Positions 32,096 to 43,564 of a DNA stretch of 64,000 nt are shown one piece after another (positions within the stretch are counted from its first letter, which is position 1; each line of letters opens with the position of its first letter). A program made the position numbers and the translations under genes. Source of the stretch: Cladophialophora immunda (taxonomy: Eukaryota > Ascomycota > Eurotiomycetes > Chaetothyriales > Herpotrichiellaceae); contig NW_015622543.1 in assembly GCF_000835495.1 (NCBI RefSeq), positions 5,878,619-5,942,618 on the forward strand. Reading direction: 5' to 3'. The notes beneath the pieces were generated by a model. It had not been told where the DNA came from. It worked only from the letters and a program-made list of their open reading frames with translations, and did no database searches.

Positions 32096-34774
32096 TCAAC
32101 CGGGGGCAGGAACAACGCCATCGCTTCGGACGCAGAATTCAACAATCAATTTCTGTAAGTCTGCCAGTTTGTATGGCTTTGTCATGAATCCTTCCATCCC
32201 CGTCTTGGTGGCCCGGTCGATGGCCTCGTCAGTGACATCAGCGCTGACAGCTAGGACAATGGGAGGGGTCGCGCGCCCACAGTCGGATTCATCTTCGCCT
32301 TGAGGATGCTGGAACATCTCCAATATATGCTCGGTCGCCTGATAGCCATCCATTTCGGGCATCCAGAGGTCCATCAAGACGACGTCCACCTTTTTTGCGG
32401 ATCGTTTCCCGTTCGATTTGCTGCAATTTCTTCCCCTGCTGTGTATTTCGCGCATGATTCTGACGGCCTCCTTCCCGTCAAAGGCTTCATGTACATCCTT
32501 GTACCCCAGCTTTCCGAGCATGTTCACGAGTAGCTTTCGGTTGATTTTATTATCTTCCGCAACTAAAAATGTAAGAGGATGCTTCTGTGCTAGGTACCGA
32601 TCGTACGTGTCCTTCTTCAGCGGACTAGTCTGCACCGGTGTTCGCGGTCCACGGGATCGGTAGTCGTCGGTAGATGGCATGGAAATCTTTGAGGGTCTCG
32701 AATGTTTGTGGCCCTTGGGTGATAGATCCGGAGGAGCTAACGTGGCCACCGGCTGAGAGGCGCTTTTCGATCCCTCCGGGGTCCTGCTACTAGGGGTACC
32801 AGAACGACTTGCCGTAATCTCGTTGGGCTCAAAAGGCACCTTGATCTCGAATTCGGAACCCTTGTATGGGCCAGAAATGTCTGACGCCACAAGAATGATA
32901 TCCCCACCAAGACGACGCGCCAGCCCTTTAGCAACAAGGAGACCAAGACCAAGACCCTCCTTTGACCGGGTTAACGAGTCGTCCTCCCGAGAAAATGGCT
33001 TGAATAACTCGGGTTGAAAATCTTCCGGGATCCCATCGCCGGTGTCCTTGCAATTAATAACGAGGAATCGATGCGTCTTTGAAAGTCGGGCATGCAAAGT
33101 AATGCTGCCTTGTTCTGTGAATTTGATGGCGTTCAGCAGCACAGCTGACACCAATTTGGTCAAGTCTCGTTCATCTGCAAACAGGGTCTCGGGCACGTCT
33201 TCAGCCACTAACCATTCAATGGTTTTCTGGGAAATGTGGCCATTTGATGAGCGTGATCTGACCACAATTCTTTCACCCAAGTCGGTGCTTTCCCCAATAG
33301 CTGAATCAGGTCTGCCTCCAACGCGCAAAGACTCGTAGATCACCATGGGAATCAGCTGTCGAATTCGACAGTGTTTTAATCCTGGTGTTGGGAACGCGTC
33401 GCTTTCTGCTGAAGAAACCTTCGTCGACGGAGTGTGCAGATCACCAGGTGTCGTAGAATCGGGTACGGAAGTGACGATCGTGGGAACGCCTTCGTCGGAA
33501 GGAATCGTTTGTGGAGGTGGAAACTTGCCTACATTGCTTTTGGGAGAGACGTCGACGCGAGTTGTTGGTCCAAGTTGTCGTATCTTGGTGGCGTTCCCAA
33601 AGTGCCAGGACGTTGGACTACTTCGGCGGCGCTTGTATGAATTGAAATGGATATCACTTCCTTCAATCAGTCTCGCTGGTTTGTAATCGAAGTAGCCAGT
33701 GGATACATTTGCTGGCGATTCGTTCTCATTTGAGGGGGTGTCGGGAATTTGCATGTTCATGTCGTACGCATGGACGACGTTATCAGCAGCTTCGACAGCC
33801 CGTTTAGCGCTGTCTTGTATGATCTCGATGTTCTCTCTCAGACCCCGAAAAACTTGGCGGAGAGTGGCGTCCGAAACACCCTCGATCTGTTCCTGTACCG
33901 TCGCATGCATGACATCCAGCATTCCCACCACACCTTGCATCGGCGTCCTTAGTTCGTGCGACAGACTTTTGGCATACGGCTTGAGAGACTGGGTTCCAGG
34001 GGTGATGGCTTCACGAGGGATGACGTGAGTCAGTCTGGCTGTGCTGGTATTTCGATTCCGAGGCTTCACAAATCCCTGGCCGCTCAAAAGACGCTCGACG
34101 ATCATGTCCTCCAACGAATGTAGCAGAAGTTCGGTGTAACTCCAAGTAGTCTCTCGCCGATCGAGGCCCTCTTGTGTCCACATCATGCCAAAATGGGCAA
34201 AACACTTGCCATCTGCAAACAAGGGAATTCCAATATAGCCTTCTGCTGGGAAGGGAAGAGCATTGGGGTTGTGAGTGATGAACGAACTCATGTGCTCCGG
34301 GATCAGGAAGACTTTGTCGTGCTTCATGTAGGCGCAGGGCGAGCCCCAAGCGAGATACTTGTAGTCACGGTGCATAGCTTTCTGCTTGTCGCCATCATTA
34401 TAATAGAAAGCGACGCCCAGAAGACAAGAGCCCGACTCGCCAAACGGAGGCATTTCTACCGCCGAATGGTGGTCGTCCGATAATATCCTTTTCGCAACGA
34501 ATCCGTATTGCGCATGGCAAATCTCCGTCATGCCTTCCATCAGCTTTTTCCAAAAGGATTCGGTGTCCGCCATCTTGAGTTCCCGTTTCAGCTGCACCAA
34601 CTTCTCGAGAGCATTGTTCTCGCGGGACGGGAAATGCCTCGCAAGGTTCTGAAGGAAACCGTCTTCTCCGTATTGGGCCGGCACGCCGGGCTCGATGCTG
34701 GGGAGACATAGTGACTGTCGTTCGATGAGAGGCAGAGACGGCCTAGGATCAGGTGGTTCAGCCATCACTGCCAT
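32096..34774 (-). CDS. Hybrid sensor histidine kinase with N-terminal GAF-like region and C-terminal receiver, 892 aa
   Basis: Single exon, ATG at 34774. Order of parts: N-terminal sensor of about 230 residues (residues 70-230 look GAF-like: EICHAQYGFVAKRIL, GYIGIPLFADGKCFAHFGMMW), HisKA with the H-box KSLSHELRTPMQG (phospho-acceptor H274), a long disordered Ser/Thr/Pro insert, HATPase with N-box VLLNAIKFTEQG, G1 KDTGDGIP and G2 GLGLGLLVAKGLARRLGG, another linker, and a receiver with acidic pair AEDNKINR, phospho-acceptor Asp in VVLMDLWMPEMDG (about D802) and MTKPYK. No transmembrane helix, so it is a soluble sensor. Phosphate would pass to the Ypd1-type phosphotransfer protein and the HOG/SKN7 branches (family knowledge). 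The unusually long spacer between H-box and N-box is notable. Signal unknown. Confidence 0.92.
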   Translation of the reverse strand: MAVMAEPPDPRPSLPLIERQSLCLPSIEPGVPAQYGEDGFLQNLARHFPSRENNALEKLVQLKRELKMADTESFWKKLMEGMTEICHAQYGFVAKRILSDDHHSAVEMPPFGESGSCLLGVAFYYNDGDKQKAMHRDYKYLAWGSPCAYMKHDKVFLIPEHMSSFITHNPNALPFPAEGYIGIPLFADGKCFAHFGMMWTQEGLDRRETTWSYTELLLHSLEDMIVERLLSGQGFVKPRNRNTSTARLTHVIPREAITPGTQSLKPYAKSLSHELRTPMQGVVGMLDVMHATVQEQIEGVSDATLRQVFRGLRENIEIIQDSAKRAVEAADNVVHAYDMNMQIPDTPSNENESPANVSTGYFDYKPARLIEGSDIHFNSYKRRRSSPTSWHFGNATKIRQLGPTTRVDVSPKSNVGKFPPPQTIPSDEGVPTIVTSVPDSTTPGDLHTPSTKVSSAESDAFPTPGLKHCRIRQLIPMVIYESLRVGGRPDSAIGESTDLGERIVVRSRSSNGHISQKTIEWLVAEDVPETLFADERDLTKLVSAVLLNAIKFTEQGSITLHARLSKTHRFLVINCKDTGDGIPEDFQPELFKPFSREDDSLTRSKEGLGLGLLVAKGLARRLGGDIILVASDISGPYKGSEFEIKVPFEPNEITASRSGTPSSRTPEGSKSASQPVATLAPPDLSPKGHKHSRPSKISMPSTDDYRSRGPRTPVQTSPLKKDTYDRYLAQKHPLTFLVAEDNKINRKLLVNMLGKLGYKDVHEAFDGKEAVRIMREIHSRGRNCSKSNGKRSAKKVDVVLMDLWMPEMDGYQATEHILEMFQHPQGEDESDCGRATPPIVLAVSADVTDEAIDRATKTGMEGFMTKPYKLADLQKLIVEFCVRSDGVVPAPG

Positions 34775-37564
34775 TTGATGTTACCTCCCACCCTCAAACA
34801 CCTGGCTCTGACAGATAAAGGGGATATTTTTTCTCATAGACATTCGTAAGGTCCGCTGGTTGTAGACGGTCTATTGCAAAGCCAAGTCGACGCCGCCAAG
34901 GGCTTCATTTGTCGGAGGTCGAAAGGTGATACAGTCAAGTTCGAGACACGGATTTGTCAGGAGAATCTATCGTCGAGGTCGACAAGTAGGTTGCAAGTAT
35001 GGAACTGCGTCGCTCCCAGAAATGTGGGAGCCTAGAGGATAGAAAGTCGCACGAGAAATCGGCTTGCTGTCTAGATGGGCGAGGAGAAACTGAGGGGAGC
35101 AGAAGGAGTATGGTGAAAGGACGATAGAGGAGTCGAGTAGTGCTGGTACCGGTGCTGTAGCTCAAGGATCGGAGACTGGGGCCAGGAAAAGGCCTCCGGA
35201 GGGGACAGGCATCAACAGTCCCAAGAACAAGTACGTCTCTCAGGGCTGTAGGGACGTGCGCAGTCAAAGTGAGACCGTCCGGCGCGAGTATTGATTAAGG
35301 CAGGGTAGCATTTGATTCTGCAGAAGCTAACAGGGAGCATAACATACGGAGTACGAAGGCCGGAAGTACTTGGACAAAGTTGTTGAAGAACTCCTACTAC
35401 GGTCAACTACTGCGTGCCCGCTGGTGCCACCAACTCTTCATCTCAGAGAATCGTACAAAATCTTTAAACTTTTCCCCTTTCAACTTTATTAACCTAGGTT
35501 TTGTGCACCGAGCACGCCAGGCTGAAATCCACAATTGCGCATCCAACTGGCCGAGGCAGCCCTTTAGTGACCGCCCCCAACTGCGCTCGAAGCTCAGCTT
35601 TCAGCTTGCACGCAACTCCGAATCATCCTGATGGAGTGTTGGAGGTCATGGAAAGACATTGACCCCTATTCTGAAGAGTATAGAAGACATATCAGAAGAT
35701 ACCACGCAAAGCATGCTCGACCCAGACTGTCTCCTTGCCAGGACCCCGTCCCGCGCTGGCGTTCGAAATGTGGAAGTTGTTTTAATAATACAGACCAAAG
35801 GCTAATCACTGCAGAATGCATGTGGCATGACGCCAGTGGCATCGATCCTTCGGAAAGAACCTTTTGCGGGCGTCAGCACAGGCCCTGGTGGCCCTGAGTG
35901 AGCGTTTTGTCAGGGTGTGAGCAAAGAGAAAAGAAGGGAGACGGAGACATGTCGTTGGACAAACCCAGTCGTGGCGATGGTCTAGACCTTGATCGACTCT
36001 CCGCCGGCTACCCACCGCCCTGCAGGATGGGCCGTCAATTCCATTTCATTGGACCCTCACGCAGTCGGTCCTAGTTACGTACAGCGACCGTGTGCATCCG
36101 GACTGCTTATGCCCGTACACGCACACGCGGCAGGAATTCTTTCCCACACAGAAGCAACAACAGCAGGCTCCAACGCAAGGGGTGTGGGCAGATTCAATCT
36201 CTCCACTGGCTCTGATTTGAATGAGCAGATTGAGATCGCGGACCTACAGAAACCCCTTGAACAAATCAGATCTGGAAAGTCGGAAGGGGTTGGTGAACAA
36301 GTGAGATGCTAAAAGATGCCACCTTTGATGAATGCGGTAAATCTCATGTCCATCAAAAGTTCTAGGCTGCCCACCGACCTTCTATCCCACGCCGATTGAC
36401 ATCATCAAGGCCTTTCGCTCCGGTTAAATCGGCAACCCCAGGACTGGTTCGCTTCTTAGCAGACCCATCCTAGTCACCACCAATCAAGGGGGCAAAGCGA
36501 CATCCAAGAATTCTCCGGCAGATCAGGGATCATTTAGGACCCTGACTGGGGATCCCCCTTTTCCCTGGCCCATTATTATCAACAGATGATCAAAAGTAGA
36601 GTTCTGCTTCGGGCTTATAACTCAAGGAGCTGGGTCATATGCCTAAAGAAGATGTGGGCATCAAAAGCTTGACACATCCACGGGCAAGCATTGACGATGG
36701 GCTGCGTCACGACCTTCGGGGAAGCACCTCCTGTCAACAAAGAATGAATTTGATGGAGCATAATTAGTAGTTCGTTCAGATCTCATGCTCATCGCAAGGG
36801 GGGTATGGGAAATCGAGTCTGGCATGTGGTTTACCTGCATGGCGGAGATCACACCCTCGAGGCACCTCCCCTGGGAGTGCTGGAATTGTCGATCAGTGTC
36901 ATACTGTGCCTCCCAGCAATGAAAGACATGGTTCTGATTGAGTGTTGCCAGGTCTCAAGCCACGCACGACGCACGCTGCAACGCTCGGAGAGTCGCCGGA
37001 CGGTGTACGAAAGGGAGAACATGCAGGAAGAAAACGCTGTTGTGTGCCAGGGAACACGTGTCGGCCACCTGCTCGACCCTTGATGCGCCTCGCCGTCTCG
37101 CCGTCCGCCAGAGACTGGAGGACGAGCCAAGATGTGACCTACAAGCTGGACGACAAACCGATCACCGATCATCGGCCTGTCAATCCCCGTTGCTGATACC
37201 ATATTATCTGTAATAAATGCCACGGCATGCAAATCTGTGAACCATGACTACCTCCGAGCATCGGTATTCAGGGATGACCGCGCACGCAATAACCGAGGTG
37301 TGTATGAGGGGCTCTGGTTCTGCGGGGCCCCGGCTTTTGATGGCCCTGTGGCAGTACAACGAGCTACACGCCGTCGAACACTCTTTCCGAGGTATCGAGC
37401 GTGAGGGCCCGCGAAGCACTCATCGACGTGTTCGTGAATGTCGACTCGAACGATTGACCCGTCTCCAATAGATGAGGTAGCTATGCCCTGGTGCCTCAGC
37501 ATCCATCGCGTTTCCGAGACGGATTCTTTCCCACAAGCAAGAAAGTAGATCAACAAACCCGGAA
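34775..37564. promoter_or_regulatory. Long gene-free interval between histidine kinase and CoA ligase (2.8 kb)
   Basis: The largest gap in the window, between divergent starts at 34774 and 37565. All ORFs are short and featureless on both strands. A 10-bp palindrome GGGGATCCCC lies at 36548-36557. It probably holds two long regulatory regions; a noncoding RNA cannot be excluded from sequence alone. Confidence 0.4.
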
Positions 37565-39400
37565 ATGAAGATATATAGATCTGAAGATCCAGACATTGCC
37601 ATTCCTGGGGATCTCAACCTCACAGAACTCCTCCATGGCAGCGCCCGCTCTCCACCCCTACAACCCCACCACGTCATCGCTCAGGATGATGTAGAAGATC
37701 GCACACTAACTATAGGCCAGCTACGGTCGAATGCTGGAAAACTTGCGACAGGCCTGACACAGTGGTACAGCCCGCAGGATCAAAGTCGATGGGCCATTAT
37801 CCTCCCGAACAGTGTTGCCTACCTCGAAGCTGTCCACGCAGTTCTATGGCTGGGCGGCGTGTTTTGTCCCATTAATCATCAGCTGAAGGCAGGCGAGATT
37901 GCGCATGCTCTCACAGTGTCGAAGCCGACATTCGTGGTAGTATACTCGAAAGTTTGGGAAACAGTGAAGGAGGCCATTGAACTTGCGAAACAAAAATGCT
38001 CGGACTTGAGGAATCCGGAAGTACTGACTGCCATCGGCTCACCGATTCGAGGGCTCCGACACCTCCATGCAGATTTCATGGCCGCTGAGCAATTATCTGT
38101 ACCTCACTATCCGGACACCAAGAAGAGGTTGGCATCGATACACCTTTCATCAGGCACGACAGGTAATCCCAAAGGGGTCGGGCTCTCGCAGTACAATTAC
38201 ATAGCCAATGTCTTACAAATGTGGGCACACGATCCGGATCATTGGTCCCCAGAGGAGAAGATTGTCTCGTATACGCCCTTTGTGCATATCGCTAACAGTA
38301 AGTGTGTCTTTTGGAGGACACAACCCTCCTCCCCCTGGCTTTGCGCGATTTAGACTTATACTAATAGCGAGGTCCCAGCAACGATACCTTTGTTCCTTGG
38401 ACCGTGGACCGGCATGCTGCACATTATCATGGGATCGTTTGAGATTGAGATGTATGCCAAAACCATCCATCGGACGAAAGCGACAGCGGCACAAGTGTCG
38501 CCAATGACCGCCTTGACAATAGCAACCACAGATCTGGCCTCGAGATATGACTTTTCCAGCATCAGGCACATGACTTGTGGTCCACTGCCTCTTAAGCAAG
38601 ATGATTATCAAGAGTTCCTGCGACGCGGCCCATGGAAGACAATAACTCTCTACGGGATGACAGAAGCCGCTCCATATGTGACATGGCAGAAGATCAAAGA
38701 ACCAATGCCACTGGGAAAGAGCGGGACATTGCTGCCGAATATACTGGCATCATTGCGTCTTGAAAACGGCACAGATGCCCCAGAAGGCGGACCGGGTGAG
38801 CTGTGGCTGAAAGGGCCCAACATGACGGCAGGTTATGTAGATAATCCCGCTGCGAACCAGACTGCCTTTGATCAAGACGGGTGGTACAATACGTACGTTC
38901 CACTCTCCCTGGGGAACCAGTGTTTCATATGTGGCAAAAGTCATTCTTGTCAGAGGCTAACAGCAATTCCTAGAGGCGACGTGTGTACTATTTCCCCCGA
39001 AGGACATCTACAGGTCGTGGGTAGGACAAAGGAGCTGATCAAGTACAATGGCTTCCAGGTATCTCCGACTGAGCTGGAAGCATACATCATCTCCCACCCT
39101 GCCGTTTTGGATGCTGCCGTTGGAGGAGTGTGGGATGCTACCAAGATGACCGAATTGCCCACAGGGTACGTCGTGCTCAAAGACCATGTCAAAGAGCGAA
39201 AAGACAAGGTGCAAGCGCTCCAGGACATTCAGAAAACGGTCGACAGGCAAGTGGCGGGATACAAAAGGTTGCGGGGAAATGTGTGGGAGGTGACATCCCT
39301 TCCAAGAAACGCGACCTTCAAGCTCCTGAGGAAGCAGCTGGACATGCATAAGACGGGAGTATGCTCGGCCGAGGGTGAAGCGAGACCTTCCAAGTTGTAG
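37565..39400 (+). CDS. Peroxisomal acyl/aryl-CoA ligase (AMP-dependent, 4CL-like), 557 aa, three exons, SKL end
   Basis: Exons 37565-38297, 38379-38892 and 38974-39400; donors A/GTAAGT and AC/GTACGT, acceptors CCCAG/CA and CCTAG/A. ANL-superfamily landmarks: the P-loop LSSGTTGNPKGV, YTPFVHIANTT (A4), GMTEAAPYVTW (A5), DGWYNTGDVC (A7, restored by the second splice) and the hinge GRTKELIKYNGFQVSP. The final catalytic-lysine motif is LPRNATFKLLRK. The enzyme adenylates a carboxylic acid and transfers it to CoA. The very last residues are Ser-Lys-Leu, a canonical PTS1, so the enzyme should act in peroxisomes. Homologues include 4-coumarate-CoA ligase-like proteins of side-chain or phenylpropanoid-type metabolism; the acid is unknown. 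Followed on the same strand by gamma-glutamyltransferase and an MFS carrier. Confidence 0.92.
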
Positions 39401-40219
39401 CAAGTCCTCGCGGAGATCCAACGAGGCTGCGGCGTCAAGACAGTGCCTGATACTCTGCGTTATCAACCCCGATTGGGTGTCGATGCAATGATCCCTGGCA
39501 TTGTTTCGCTAAGGAAGACAGAGATCAAAGGAAGGGGTTGCCACCGTAGTCATTATTATTGCACAGTTTATTGATTACTCTCGTGCTCTCCTCCCTTTCC
39601 CCGTATATACCTGCCCATTCATACACCGATGGTTGACTTTGGTGTTTCTCGATAAGGCGGGTAAATCCGCCGGGAATCGGGACCGGCGGTCGGTGTATCT
39701 TGGGGCTCCTTGGATATTGTCTCGTCGTTTATCTCTTGTTCTTGTTAGTACGGGAACACAGGAGTGGGTGATCATTGATTGTTGTCCGCCTGCATGGTCG
39801 GTGGGCGCTGGCCGGGCTGCCAAATTCGATATTTTGTTTCCCACTTGATTACAGGCCGTTTTGGGGGATATTCTTCTAGTTCATTCCCTTCTCCATCTCT
39901 ATATACGCATTCTTGCTTGCTCTTGCATGGCTGGTCGTCTCTAGCAGCATTAGTTACATTTTCCTCCTAGTCCAGTCGAGCTTGTCTGTCGATCCTCGAG
40001 CTGTTATGCGCTGTAACGGTAGCTAAAGCTGTTGACTGGAGGGCTGAAGGGTTCCTTGCGTCATTCGAGCGACCTCCACGGGTCTTGTGAGGGCTCGCGT
40101 GCCTCAATCGTGGGACAGAACCCGCACTCCAAGTTACATTTACCTGTTCCTGGATCAACGTGTGAAGCTGCCTACTTGGGCTTCAAGCTGCAGCGGGACT
40201 GCCACCCCCCCTAGAAAAG
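39401..40219. other. Intergenic between CoA ligase and gamma-glutamyltransferase
   Basis: 819 bp with ligase 3' UTR and transferase promoter; no gene supported. Confidence 0.4.
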
Positions 40220-42389
40220 ATGGCTTCGTCACTCTTTGCCGGCGCTTTCTTTCCATTGCACCCTGCACGCTCATTCAAGACTTCAAGCTGGCTGTTCATC
40301 ATGTTGTCGTTATTGCAACTAGCCTGTGCTTTGGTTGTCCCGCCGTTGGTCCAACAGGCTGGCGCCAATCCCCTCCCTCATATTCGGCAACAGTATGCGC
40401 CAGATTCGATGGGCGCTGTAGCGAGCGAGAGCAGTGTTTGCAGCGACATCGGCATTGATCTGCTCCGACAGGGTGGGAATGCTGCAGATGCGGTGAGTCA
40501 GCTACTCAAGTAACAATCGAAAGAGCCCAAGGTAACAGTCGTCAAGCTTGTCGGCACTGTGTTTTGCACCGGAGTTATTGGCATGTATCACAGCGGCATT
40601 GGTGGTGGAGGTTTCATGATCGTCCGCAGTTCAAATGGGAGCTACGAAGTGATAGATTTCCGAGAAACAGCCCCTGCTGCTGCTTTCCAGGACATGTATA
40701 ACAATAACACCAATGCGAGCATTTTCGGGGGTTTGGCGAGGTACGTGGTTGAGTTGCGAGAGATGCTCACAGGCTCATGTTGGACAGCGGAGTCCCAGGA
40801 GAAGTTCGAGGCCTGGCTCACTTACACCAGAATTACGGGAAACTCCCCTGGAATCAGGTAATGCAAGGAGCCATCAAGACCGCGAGATATGGCTGGACAG
40901 TCAGCGAGGACCTGGTGCGTTATATGGAATCTGGTATGGCTTCCGCCGCCGTGCCGAACTTCCTCGTGGACGATCCAAACTGGGCAATCGATTTCGCACC
41001 TAACGGGACTTTACTCGGAACCGGAGACACGATAACACGGAAGAGATACGCAGACACGCTCGAAGCCATTGCACAGGAAGGACCTGATGCCTTTTACCAA
41101 GGCCCGATTGCAGAGGCAACGATCGCAGCAGTGCAAGCGGCGAACGGAACCATGACCCTCGAGGATCTGCACAACTACACTGTCGCCATTCGACCAACAG
41201 CTAACATCACGTACCGGGGATATCGTCTGTTTAGTTGCAGCGCCCCGAGCTCTGGCGAGGTCGCCCTCTCGGTCCTGAAGACCCTTGAGCTATATCCCGA
41301 TTTCTTCCACGCCGGAACCGTCAATCTGAGCACTCATCGATTGGACGAGGCGATCAGGTTTGGATATGGGGAGAGAACCAGTCTCGGTGATCCTTCGTTT
41401 GTGCATAACCTGTCGGCGTTTCAAGATGAAATGCTCTCTGAAGCGTCGGCACGATACATTCGGAGCAAAATCTCAGATCTCCGGACGTTGAATGTCTCGG
41501 CGTACGACCCGGCAGGCATCGAATCCCTGGAAACTCCGGGCACTTCTCACATCGTGACGGCAGATGCCTCGGGGATGGCTGTCTCCCTGACCACGACGAT
41601 CAATCTGTTGTTTGGGTCGCAGGTTCTGGTTCCAGAAACAGGTGTGATTATGAACAACGAAATGAACGACTTCTCCATCCCTGGATCGTCGAATGCTTTT
41701 GGATACGTTCCGAGTCCAGCCAACTATGTGCGACCAGGGAAGAGACCACTGTCATCCATCTCGCCCACCATCGTGGAGTATGGGAATGGAACGCTTTACT
41801 ATGTGACTGGAGCCGCGGGAGGCTCGCGGATCATTACGGCGACAATTCAGAGTCTGGTCCATGTGCTTGACCAGAACATGACAGCTCCGCAGGCGCTGGC
41901 GCAGCCACGCCTTCACGATCAACTTATTCCAAACCAAGTGTCTTTTGAATACGCGTACAACAACGAGACAGTCGCGTTCATGAAGTCGAGAGGCCATAAC
42001 ACTACCTTTGTGAGTCACCTTCCTGGCTCAGAATAGATCGACCCTTCTCCAGCCGAGGAGTGCATCTTGATGCAGGCTAACAGCAATTCCGTGTGCAGAT
42101 CGCGCCCGGTCAGAGCTCAGCCCAAGTGAGTACCCCATGCCGGTCCCAATTTATATCACAGGGCAATTCCCTGCCGCTGCAATTTGTGTCCATGCTAACA
42201 CCATTCAAGAGCATCCGCCGGTTACCTAATGGCACATTTGAAGCCGCAGGTGGTAAGTGTTCTCATTAGTTTGGGCCGCGGATTGAGAGAGGTTTCTCCT
42301 ATCCTGCCCTTCTGTGGCCCAACCCGGCATTTCAAAGCTAACGTCGTATAGAGCCACGGCAGAAAAACAGCGCTGGTCTAGCGATATAA
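40220..42389 (+). CDS. Gamma-glutamyltransferase, secreted or vacuolar, 598 aa, six exons
   Basis: Exons 40220-40492, 40547-40740, 40788-42009, 42099-42125, 42210-42252 and 42352-42389. A hydrophobic segment (SSWLFIMLSLLQLACALVV, residues about 21-39) is the signal peptide/anchor. Family motifs: GIDLLRQGGNAADALVG, MYHSGIGGGGFM, DFRETAP, SGVPGEVRGL, the nucleophile in GTSHIVTAD (about T408, start of the small subunit after autoproteolysis), SLTTTINLLFGS, GVIMNNEMNDF and GAAGGSRII. The last three tiny exons restore IAPGQSSAQ, SIRRLPNGTFEAAG and EPRQKNSAGLAI, the conserved end of fungal GGTs. It hydrolyses or transpeptidates glutathione and glutathione conjugates. Many N-x-S/T sites fit a secreted glycoprotein. 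Exon 2 uses the acceptor GTCAAG/CTT, chosen because it keeps ADALVGTV; the nearby AACAG would shift frame. Confidence 0.92.
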
Positions 42390-43564
42390 CCCAGATCGCA
42401 GAAAGTGATTGGAAGTGGTCCGTAGAATGGGCGTGTGGCCTGCATGTATGTAGTCTTCCAGCTAGAGTCGTCGCGCAGCTATAGGGAGCTATATGGCTGC
42501 CATATCATGTCGCTCACTTGAGTAGCCTTTCCGTTATCGGCCTCGGCCTCTACTAAGGGATGTGTTCTATGTGTGTCTTTCTGGTGAATCGTTGCCCATC
42601 TTGGCAAGGTTCAAGACAGCTCGCGGACTCTCCATGGAAGCTCCAGGCTGGTGATTTAGGTAGAGTTGGAGAAGTGGAGGCACCAGAGGGTGTCCCCAGG
42701 CTGTAATTTGCCGCAGTGGTTCTCGAGTATCCATTGGAACTCAACAGCTGGCATAACTATTTTGTGTCGGGTGCACAAGGGACCCTGTGCAGATATTGGC
42801 GTCGGGGGATTTGTCGCGTGCCCTGCGCAGGAGACCGACCACAAGTCCCAAGCCCCCTAGTCTCCTACCCATTAAACGACTGATGGCAGAGTTCGAAGGG
42901 CTCTTTAGACTGCTACACCGTCAGTACTTCTTCTTCATCATCGACATGCTCCTTCGACACACAAGTTGGGCAACATACAAAGGATACTACTGCTTATGCT
43001 GGTGCCGGAGTTAAAGCCCAGCACCATCACTATGGCCGCCCCATCCACACGGATATCGCCCTTGCCGAGAGGTGGAGAGGGGAATCAACAGCGAAAAGAC
43101 GAAGACCAGTTGCATTTGATACGGGGCCACCAGGGCCGTTGAAAGGGCAATGGAGATGGAGACGGAGCAAGAGAGAGAGTTTGTGAACCGCTAAATAAAT
43201 AGCTAGCTGAGCATTTCCGCCGAGATCGCAGAAGCGCCATCTCTGGTGCATCAACCTGCCTGTCTCTCCTTGATATTCGTCTTCTCTCGCTCTGCCCAAG
43301 TTCTGCCAAACGACCGCCCATTCTATCATTGTTTTAAGCTTCATCCTCCCCTCGAACGATCGATCCTTGCGCGTGGCACGGGACGCCCATTTACGCGAGC
43401 TTACGTGCTGACTCTCTGGGGGCTGGCCCCACAAAATCACCACTCGAACACCCAGCGACCAACGGTGCGTTTGCAAAACAACCTCCTTCGTTGCAATACC
43501 TCCAGATGCTCGCTCTGTAGGATGTGGACACGTACTGACAAGGCACAATGGACTTCCAGATCGC
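42390..43564. other. Intergenic between gamma-glutamyltransferase and MFS carrier
   Basis: 1175 bp. A 200-codon minus-strand ORF (43030-43632) overlaps the MFS start and lacks features; rejected. Otherwise promoter of the MFS gene. Confidence 0.4.

Noticed and set aside
35631..35897. 88-codon plus-strand ORF with Trp/Cys/His residues (MECWRSWKDID...)
   Set aside because: Looks finger-like at first, but Cys/His spacing fits no known finger and there is no splice-supported extension.
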